A stretch of 64,000 nt of DNA from an uncultured Desulfovibrio sp. (GTDB lineage: Bacteria; Desulfobacterota; Desulfovibrionia; Desulfovibrionales; Desulfovibrionaceae). The position numbers and the translations under genes are program-made. How positions within the stretch are numbered: the first letter of the stretch is position 1; every line of letters begins with the position of its first letter. Below are positions 34,583 through 42,532 of the stretch, piece by piece. The stretch is from positions 95,878 through 159,877 of the forward strand of contig URBN01000003.1 of NCBI GenBank assembly GCA_900546145.1, read 5' to 3'. The notes beneath the pieces are model-generated. The model saw nothing but the letters and a program-made list of their open reading frames with translations, did no database searches and was not told the DNA's origin.

Positions 34583-34651
34583 GGAACACTCCTGAGGGGA
34601 GGATAAAATGTCATTTTGTTCGTAACTCATATAACAAACTGATTTTTAAGG

Positions 34652-34670
34652 AAAAAAGCACAGCTTTTTT
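34652..34670 (+). repeat. Small hairpin AAAAAAGC / GCTTTTTT
   Basis: Perfect eight-base arms around an ACA loop. The T-run of the second arm makes it terminator-like on either strand, but the stem is AT-rich and weak. Confidence 0.45.
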
Positions 34671-34716
34671 TGTTCCTGACAGTGTTCCTTAATGTTCCTT
34701 TTTCTGCGCAGGGCAC

Positions 34717-34738
34717 AAAAAGGGCGGAAAACACCGCC
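34717..34738 (-). terminator. Terminator-like hairpin (minus strand) in the dnaN-M23 gap
   Basis: GGCGG pairs with CCGCC around TGTTTT on the minus strand and is followed by CTTTTT. No minus-strand gene ends here, so it would terminate a short transcript starting near 34780-34910 or serve another purpose. Confidence 0.5.
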
Positions 34739-34743
34739 TCCGG

Positions 34744-34769
34744 GAGGGGCCTTTCCCCTCTCTTTTTTA
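34744..34769 (+). terminator. Rho-independent terminator with no upstream plus-strand gene
   Basis: GAGGGG pairs with CCCCTC around CCTTT and is followed by TCTTTTTT. No plus-strand gene ends upstream within the gap, which suggests a short non-coding transcript from this region. Confidence 0.6.
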
Positions 34770-34911
34770 CGGTAAGGAACCATATCCTATTTTAATAATT
34801 TAAACAAGTTTTAATATGTTGAAATTATTGGTTTTTTAGTGTGATTTACCGAGGCTCCGGCTCCCCCTCGGATATGGACAAAGAGAGGGCCCGGGAATAA
34901 AATCGTCCGCT

Positions 34912-36600
34912 ATGTTTAAAAACGGTCAGAAACCCTATTTATCTGTTTTTGTTTGCTTTCTGCTTTTCGCTTTCGCGCTGGCGCAGATTCTGCCCTCTTC
35001 CGTGGACGGCAGCGCCGGACCGGCGTCCGCCTTCGCGAAGGAAAGAAAGGAACAAAGTTACAAACATACCGGCAGTTCTTCCCGCCGCCACGCTGCCTCA
35101 TCTGAGCGGAGCCGTTCCCGCGGCTCCCGTGATTCCCGTGATGAGGGCGGATCCGGCGGGCAGAGCAGCAGGGAAAGCATAGGCGCGGCTCTCGGCGCCG
35201 CGGCTGCGGCCACGGGGGTAAGCCTCGGCACTGCGGCCGGCTCCTCCGGAGATGACGCGGACGCCCCGCTCCCGGGCTACCAGCCCCCGTCCGACACCTC
35301 TCCCGTGACCCTGAATCCCGCTGTGGACGTGGATGGCGAAGAGGGCGCCGTGACCGGCGAGGGCCAGGACGGCGGCGACAACGCCCCGAGCCCTGACGGC
35401 TCCTCCACCTACCGTGAACTCGGCGGTGACGATGACGACGACGGCGATCTCACGGCCTATTCCTCGGATACCGGAGCCTCTTCCTCCCTGGCTCCTGAGG
35501 CCAGGCGCATTGTGCGCAAGGGCACGCTCAGAAACGGCGAGGACGAGGACACCATCTTCAAAGGCGCTGATCCCTCGAGCCGCCGCGAATTTCTGTCCGC
35601 GGCCCGCAAATACAACCGCTCCTGGCTGCCCGGGCACTTTTACAGCATCGTGTGCGACGGAACGGGCTGCATCAAACGCCTCGAATATGAAATTGACCCC
35701 AGGAAGCGCCTTGTGGTCGAGGGCGACGAACCCGTAGCCCGCCTCGAGAACGTCTCCTACCGCATCGCCCTCACCGGCGTGGTCTGCATCGTGCGCGACG
35801 ACATTTTCCAGGCCGTGGCCGACATGGGCGAGTCCCCGCGCCTCGCCGCCATGCTGGCCGAGGTCTTCGGTACGGAAATCAACTTCCTCAAGGACGTCCA
35901 TCCGGGCGATTCCTTCGCCATCGCCGTGGAAAAGCGCTACCAGAACGGCAATTACTACGGCTATGGCCGCATCGTGGCAGCGAGCTTCACCTCCTCCGGG
36001 CACACCTTCGAGACCTTCCTCTTCCCCACAAACGGAAAGGACGCCTACTACAACGCCAAAGGCGAGAATACCCACAGGGCCTTTCTGCAGGCGCCCCTCG
36101 CCGTGACGCGCATCACCTCGCGCTTCTCCATGTCCCGCAAGCACCCCATTCTGGGCTATTCGAGGCCCCATCAGGGCGTTGACTACGCGGCTCCCACCGG
36201 CACGCCCATCAAGGCCGTGAGCGACGGCGTGGTGACGGCACGGGGCTGGGGCGGCCAGTCCGGCAACCGCGTCATTATCGCCCATGCCGACGGGCTCGAG
36301 TCCCTCTATTCCCATCTTTCCGGGTTTGCCCGCGGCCTCAGGAACGGCTCGCAGGTCTCCCAGGGCCAGGTTATCGGTTTCGTGGGCATGACCGGCCTCG
36401 CGACCGGACCGCACCTCGACTTCCGCCTGCGCAAAAACGGCCAGTTCATCGATCCGTCCAAGGCTCTCAACCCCCGCAGCGCGCCTGTCGGCGTCTCAGA
36501 CAAGAAGAAATTCCGGGATGTTATGGCCGTGGAGAAGGAATTCCTCACCGGTCACAAGCCTCTCACGGAGTACGATCCCGCGAAGCTCTTCGGGGAGTAG
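34912..36600 (+). CDS. M23 family peptidoglycan endopeptidase with long disordered N-terminal region
   Basis: A 562-residue exported protein. A hydrophobic signal or anchor spans about residues 10-28. Residues of about 45-215 are low-complexity (Ser/Arg, then Gly/Ala, then Asp runs). A central domain precedes the LytM/M23 domain. The zinc ligands His420 and Asp424 lie in HQGVDYAAPTGTP. The third motif reads GPHLDF (His501, Asp503) where most M23 enzymes have HxH. The retained His501 may be catalytic while Asp503 replaces the usual ligand. It could be a septal hydrolase or an activator. The transcript diverges from dnaN. Confidence 0.85.
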   Translation: MFKNGQKPYLSVFVCFLLFAFALAQILPSSVDGSAGPASAFAKERKEQSYKHTGSSSRRHAASSERSRSRGSRDSRDEGGSGGQSSRESIGAALGAAAAATGVSLGTAAGSSGDDADAPLPGYQPPSDTSPVTLNPAVDVDGEEGAVTGEGQDGGDNAPSPDGSSTYRELGGDDDDDGDLTAYSSDTGASSSLAPEARRIVRKGTLRNGEDEDTIFKGADPSSRREFLSAARKYNRSWLPGHFYSIVCDGTGCIKRLEYEIDPRKRLVVEGDEPVARLENVSYRIALTGVVCIVRDDIFQAVADMGESPRLAAMLAEVFGTEINFLKDVHPGDSFAIAVEKRYQNGNYYGYGRIVAASFTSSGHTFETFLFPTNGKDAYYNAKGENTHRAFLQAPLAVTRITSRFSMSRKHPILGYSRPHQGVDYAAPTGTPIKAVSDGVVTARGWGGQSGNRVIIAHADGLESLYSHLSGFARGLRNGSQVSQGQVIGFVGMTGLATGPHLDFRLRKNGQFIDPSKALNPRSAPVGVSDKKKFRDVMAVEKEFLTGHKPLTEYDPAKLFGE

Positions 36601-36723
36601 CCGCCTCTTCCCGGGCCGCTCTTTTCCCGTATTTGAGTTTTGCCCCCAATCCGGCTACTAATCAGCATTTCAGTACGCTCACGCGGCTCTCTCTTTCCAA
36701 GCGTTCCTATAAGCGGAGAAAAC

Positions 36724-38637
36724 ATGCTCGACCTTATCCGTTCCAACTCTCAGTCTTTCGGCGTCAAACTCGCCTTCGGCATCATCATCCTGGTCTTTGT
36801 CTTCTGGGGCATCGGCAGCATTACGGATACCGGTTCCGTTAACGTTGTGGCCATGGTTAACGGCCAGCCCATCACTTTCCAGACCTTCGAGATGGCGTAC
36901 CGCAGGGCCGAGGAACAGGCCAACCAGTCGAATCCCGGCAGACGCTGGACCGATCAGGACAAATCCCAGCTCGGGCATCAGGTTTTCCAGAGCCTCCTCT
37001 CCGAGGAACTCCTCGTTCAGGAAGCCGGCAAAAACGGCTTCTCCGTCTCTCCCCTGGAACTCAGGAAGTATGTGGAAAACATCCCCGCCTTCCGCAACGA
37101 CAAGGGACAGTTCGATCCCGCGCTTTACACCAGTGTGCTCCGCCAGCAGCGTCAGAGCCCCGCTGAGTTCGAGGCCGGCCTCACCCGCCAGCTTCTCCAG
37201 GAAAAAATGGCTGCCTTCGTTGCCGGCGGCGTCTGGCTTGATCCGAGCGAACCCCGCAGCCGTTACAACTTCCTGAAGCAGCAGCGCGTGGCCGAGTATA
37301 TCTACCTCCCCGCCTCCGCCGCGGGAGATGTGCCCGCTCCCTCAGAGGAGGAAAGCCGCAAATACTACGAGGCCCACAAGCAGCTCTTCGCCGTGCCGCA
37401 GAAGGTCTCTGTGGAGTATGTCGCCGTGGATCCCGCCCATCTCGTGGATCCGAAGAGCATTTCCGCCGATGAGGCCAGAAAGTGGTACGACGCCCACCAG
37501 TCCGATTTCAGCGAGCCTGACAGAGTGCTCGTTTCCCATATCCTTGTGCCCCTGGCCAAAGACGCCTCCGCAGAGGACGTGAAGAAGGCCGAGGCCCAGG
37601 TGGCCGCCATTCAGAAGGAACTCGCTTCCGGAAAGTCCTTCGCCGAGGTCGCCGATGCCCACAACGCTCCCCAGGCCGCAGGCAAGGGCGGCAGCGTGGG
37701 CTGGGTTGAGCCCGGCATGACCGTGCCCGAATTCGAAAAAGCGGCTTTCGCCGCGGAAAAGGGCAGGGTTGTCGGCCCCGTCAGGACGCAGTTCGGCCTG
37801 CACCTCATCTTTGTGGAGGATAAGAAGGCCGCGCGCGTCAAACCGTTTGACGAGGTGAAGGATCAGATCGCCGCTGACATCGCGAAGACGAACGGCAAAT
37901 CCAGGGTCAACGACGTGCTCGACTCCCTCATCGAAGAGAACATTCTCGGCAAGCCCCTCGCGGATGCCGCGCAGAAGTACGGCCTCAAAGCCGAAAAGAC
38001 CGATCTCCTCGCGAAAGCCGATCTGCAGCAGAAGCTTTCCGTCACCCCCGAAGGCGCTGACACCATCTTCAGGACCGGCAGCGGGCACTCTGTGGACGTT
38101 CCCCTCGAGGCCGGAGACAGCTACGTTATTGTGCGCGTGGACAAGTCCGTGCCCGCCACGTTCAAAGATTTCGCCGATGTGAAGGCCGACGTCGAGGGCA
38201 TGATCCGCGCCGAGGCCGGCAGGGAAGCCGGGAAGAAGACGCTTGAAGCCGCCCTGAAAGATCTCCAGAAGGGCACGGTGCCCGACTCCCTCAAAGGCAG
38301 GGTGAAAACATCCGAACCCGTTGACAGGGGCGGCGCCATGGCTCCCTTCAATGCCCAGCAGGCGCTTGACGAGGCCCTCTTCAGCGCTCCGCTCGGCCAG
38401 TGGATTCCCACCGTTTTCGCTGTGTCCACCCAGAATGAGTCCGGCGTGCTCGTCTGCCGTACCGCGAAAATCATCGATCCCTCTGACAAGGACTGGAGCC
38501 AGTTTGAGGGCTTCATGTCCAACCTTACGCAGCGTGAACGCGTCGAGAGCATCTATGAGGCTTTCCTCCAGGAGATCGCCGACAAGAGCAAAATCAATAT
38601 CATGAATCAGGACGCCATCGACCGCAAGAACATGTAA
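36724..38637 (+). CDS. PpiD-like periplasmic peptidyl-prolyl isomerase/chaperone
   Basis: A 637-residue inner-membrane-anchored chaperone of the SurA/PpiD type. The N-terminal membrane segment is LAFGIIILVFVFWGIGSI (about residues 16-33). It is followed by a SurA-like N domain and a parvulin domain (about residues 255-355) with VLVSHILVP, GGSVGWVEPGM and TQFGLHLI. A second C-terminal region is parvulin-like but lacks these motifs. The start at 36724 gives the usual short cytoplasmic head and has a purine-rich AGCGGAG before it; the 28 extra codons upstream are unsupported. glmS follows on the same strand. Confidence 0.9.
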   Translation: MLDLIRSNSQSFGVKLAFGIIILVFVFWGIGSITDTGSVNVVAMVNGQPITFQTFEMAYRRAEEQANQSNPGRRWTDQDKSQLGHQVFQSLLSEELLVQEAGKNGFSVSPLELRKYVENIPAFRNDKGQFDPALYTSVLRQQRQSPAEFEAGLTRQLLQEKMAAFVAGGVWLDPSEPRSRYNFLKQQRVAEYIYLPASAAGDVPAPSEEESRKYYEAHKQLFAVPQKVSVEYVAVDPAHLVDPKSISADEARKWYDAHQSDFSEPDRVLVSHILVPLAKDASAEDVKKAEAQVAAIQKELASGKSFAEVADAHNAPQAAGKGGSVGWVEPGMTVPEFEKAAFAAEKGRVVGPVRTQFGLHLIFVEDKKAARVKPFDEVKDQIAADIAKTNGKSRVNDVLDSLIEENILGKPLADAAQKYGLKAEKTDLLAKADLQQKLSVTPEGADTIFRTGSGHSVDVPLEAGDSYVIVRVDKSVPATFKDFADVKADVEGMIRAEAGREAGKKTLEAALKDLQKGTVPDSLKGRVKTSEPVDRGGAMAPFNAQQALDEALFSAPLGQWIPTVFAVSTQNESGVLVCRTAKIIDPSDKDWSQFEGFMSNLTQRERVESIYEAFLQEIADKSKINIMNQDAIDRKNM

Positions 38638-38700
38638 CCGGCCGTTTCCCCCCGTTTTTTCGTTCTTCAAACAACCCTTCTTCAGGAGGGGAAAAGCACT

Positions 38701-40527
<1,827 letters not shown>

Positions 40528-40542
40528 CCCGGCAGTTACAGG

Positions 40543-40583
40543 CGCCGCTCCGTCAGGCAACAGGGACGGGGCGGCGTTCTTTT
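40543..40583 (+). terminator. Rho-independent terminator after glmS
   Basis: CGCCGCTCCGTC pairs with GACGGGGCGGCG (one G-T pair) around a ten-base loop, followed by TTCTTTTTT. Confidence 0.88.
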
Positions 40584-40666
40584 TTCTCCCACTACGGAAA
40601 GAGTCCTGAAAGGCCGTCAGAAGCCGTTTTTGGCCGTCAGGGACGTATATCTGTTTCTTCCCCGGC

Positions 40667-42085
40667 TTACAGATAGGGGGAGAAGAGCCAGCAGGCAGCG
40701 TTGCGGAGTTTTTTGAAGAGGCTGAAGCCGTCGAGTATATCGGTCGTGATTTCCCGGCTGTCTTTGAGCTTTTCTTCCATGAAGGACGAGATGACGCCGT
40801 TGAAGGCCGTGTCAAAAATTTCCGTATTGAGCTCGAAGTTCAGTCTGAGGCTGCGCGCGTCGTAGTTGGCCGAACCTATCTGGCAGTAGTAGTCATCGAT
40901 GGCCAGAAGTTTGGTATGGGCGAAGGGCGGCTTCTGGTAGAAGACCCTGACTCCGGCCTGCAGAAGCGGCCGGAGCAGCCTGAAGGTCGCCCAGTGCACG
41001 TAGAAGAGGTTGTTCTTTGCAGGGAGGATGACTCTGACGTCCACGCCCTTTTCCGCAGCCGTGCGTAGCGACGAGTAAATTTCCCTCGACGGCAGGAAGT
41101 AGGGCGTCATGATGCGCACTTTCTTCACCGCGTTGCTGATGCTGCCCGCGATGAGGTCGTTCAGCGGATCGGTGCTGCCGCCGGGGCCGTCCATGACAAT
41201 GCGGCACAGGGATCTGCCCACGCGCTCCGGGCTCCTTTCCGGCAGGGCCGTGTCGTACTTTCCCGTGGCAAAGCCCCAGTCCATGAGAAAGGCCCTGCGC
41301 AGTTCCCTCGTGATGGGCCCCTGACAGCAGAACTGCATGTCCTGCACACAGTGCCTGCGCCCCGGCAGAACCACATGGTAGTCGGCGATGTTCATTCCGC
41401 CCGTGAAGGCTATGTCATCGCAGACAAGAAGTTTCCTGTGGTCGCGCAGGTTGATCATGAGATTCGGCGGGAAGAGCCTCGGGGGCAGGAAGTAGGCGAC
41501 CCTGGCGCCGGCCTTCGCGATTTTCCTGACAGGCGTCCTGAAGGAATAGAAGCGCCCGAGGCCGTCGAGGAGGATGCGCACGTCCACGCCGCGCTGTACG
41601 GCTGCGGTGAGCTCCTTTGCGAAGCTGTCGGCTACTTCTCCGGAGTTGAAGATATAGGTGAGCAGGTAGACGTGATCCTTCGCCTGGCGGATGGCCTCCA
41701 GCATGGCCGGATAGGCCTCGTTGCCGTTGATGAGAGGCTCGATGCTGTTGCCGCCGCAGAGGTGCTGCTGCGTGAGATGGCGGCCGAGCAGTTCCATGTG
41801 CCGGATCTGTTCGGGAATCTGTTCCGGAACCTTCGCTCCGAGGGCGGGGTGCGTATAGCCCGGAGCGAGCGCGGCGTTATGGCGCATAATGGCCGCCGCG
41901 CGGCTCTCGGTGCGTCCTATGCCGAAAATGGCATAGGCGATGACTCCGACCACAGGCATGAACAGGACGACAACGGACCAGCCCAGCGCGGAACGCGGAT
42001 CGCGTTTCGTGAGGAGGGCGTGGCCCACGGCCACCCAGGCCAGCAGGTGGAAGAAGAGAAGACCCAGCTCCAGAAGAAGGATCAA
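40667..42085 (-). CDS. Cardiolipin synthase-type phospholipase D protein
   Basis: A 472-residue membrane protein with two N-terminal hydrophobic segments (about residues 1-20 and 35-55) and two HKD motifs: HRKLLVCDD in the first half and HTKLLAIDD in the second, followed by GSANYDARS. This matches bacterial cardiolipin synthase A (ClsA), which joins two phosphatidylglycerols. The WSVVVLFMPVVGVIAY pattern of the N-terminus is also ClsA-like. The start at 42085 overlaps nothing. It lies 12 bases downstream of the UspA gene on the same strand. Confidence 0.9.
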   Translation of the reverse strand: MILLLELGLLFFHLLAWVAVGHALLTKRDPRSALGWSVVVLFMPVVGVIAYAIFGIGRTESRAAAIMRHNAALAPGYTHPALGAKVPEQIPEQIRHMELLGRHLTQQHLCGGNSIEPLINGNEAYPAMLEAIRQAKDHVYLLTYIFNSGEVADSFAKELTAAVQRGVDVRILLDGLGRFYSFRTPVRKIAKAGARVAYFLPPRLFPPNLMINLRDHRKLLVCDDIAFTGGMNIADYHVVLPGRRHCVQDMQFCCQGPITRELRRAFLMDWGFATGKYDTALPERSPERVGRSLCRIVMDGPGGSTDPLNDLIAGSISNAVKKVRIMTPYFLPSREIYSSLRTAAEKGVDVRVILPAKNNLFYVHWATFRLLRPLLQAGVRVFYQKPPFAHTKLLAIDDYYCQIGSANYDARSLRLNFELNTEIFDTAFNGVISSFMEEKLKDSREITTDILDGFSLFKKLRNAACWLFSPYL

Positions 42086-42097
42086 ATCCCGTGTCCT

Positions 42098-42520
42098 TTA
42101 CTTGCGTACGGAAAGGAGATCGATGTCGATGCCCTTGAGTACGCGCTGGGTGGTGGATCCGAAGATCACCTCGCCGAGGGTCTTGGGGCCGTCCGTGAAC
42201 ATGGCGATGAGATCGCAGCCTTCCTGATGGGCGACACGGACAATGGTGTCGGGCACGATGCCCCTTTTCACGAGAAGGCGGTGGGGAATTTTCACGCTGT
42301 CCAGGTAGTCGTTGACCGGCTGGATCCGCTTCATGCCGTCTTCGCTCTTCAGGTCGTCGACGGACCTTTTGCCGCTGCCGGAGAGAAGCTCTGAGGAAGG
42401 TTCTTCGACGTGGAGGAGGATGATTTCACCATCGCAGATCTTGGAAGCCTGCGTGGCCACGCGGATGGCGCGCCAGGCGCCTTCCCTGCCGTCAACGGGG
42501 ATCAGAATTTTGCTGTACAT
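42098..42520 (-). CDS. Universal stress protein, UspA family
   Basis: A 140-residue single-domain protein starting MYSKILIPVDGREGAWRAI. The C-terminal nucleotide-binding motif of ATP-binding Usp proteins (GSTTQRVL, preceded here by GEVIF) is retained, so it may bind ATP. Residues 45-65 are a charged insertion (SSELLSGSGKRSVDDLKSED). The cellular role cannot be predicted. It lies between the ClsA-like gene and the large 7TM gene on the same strand. Confidence 0.88.
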   Translation of the reverse strand: MYSKILIPVDGREGAWRAIRVATQASKICDGEIILLHVEEPSSELLSGSGKRSVDDLKSEDGMKRIQPVNDYLDSVKIPHRLLVKRGIVPDTIVRVAHQEGCDLIAMFTDGPKTLGEVIFGSTTQRVLKGIDIDLLSVRK

Positions 42521-42532
42521 GATGGGTACTCC

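Larger units (their letters stand above)
34423..34911. other. AT-rich non-coding region with dense repeats, candidate origin or regulatory region
   Basis: A 489-base gap between divergent genes (dnaN copy 2 leftward, M23 peptidase rightward). It holds three GTNCGTAAC words, seven copies of a GGAAC/GTTCC core (mostly AAGGAAC or TGTTCCT), several perfect inverted repeats, two opposed terminator-like hairpins, and an AT-rich stretch at 34780-34850. No open frame with a ribosome site is seen. Canonical DnaA boxes (TTATCCACA type) were looked for and not found. Proximity to dnaN, gyrB, gyrA and parABS and the strand switch favour an origin-like role, which remains inference. Confidence 0.5.

Noticed and set aside
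34423..34911. Canonical DnaA boxes
   Set aside because: No TTATCCACA or close variant was found on either strand. TGTGCATTG at 34534 has too many mismatches.
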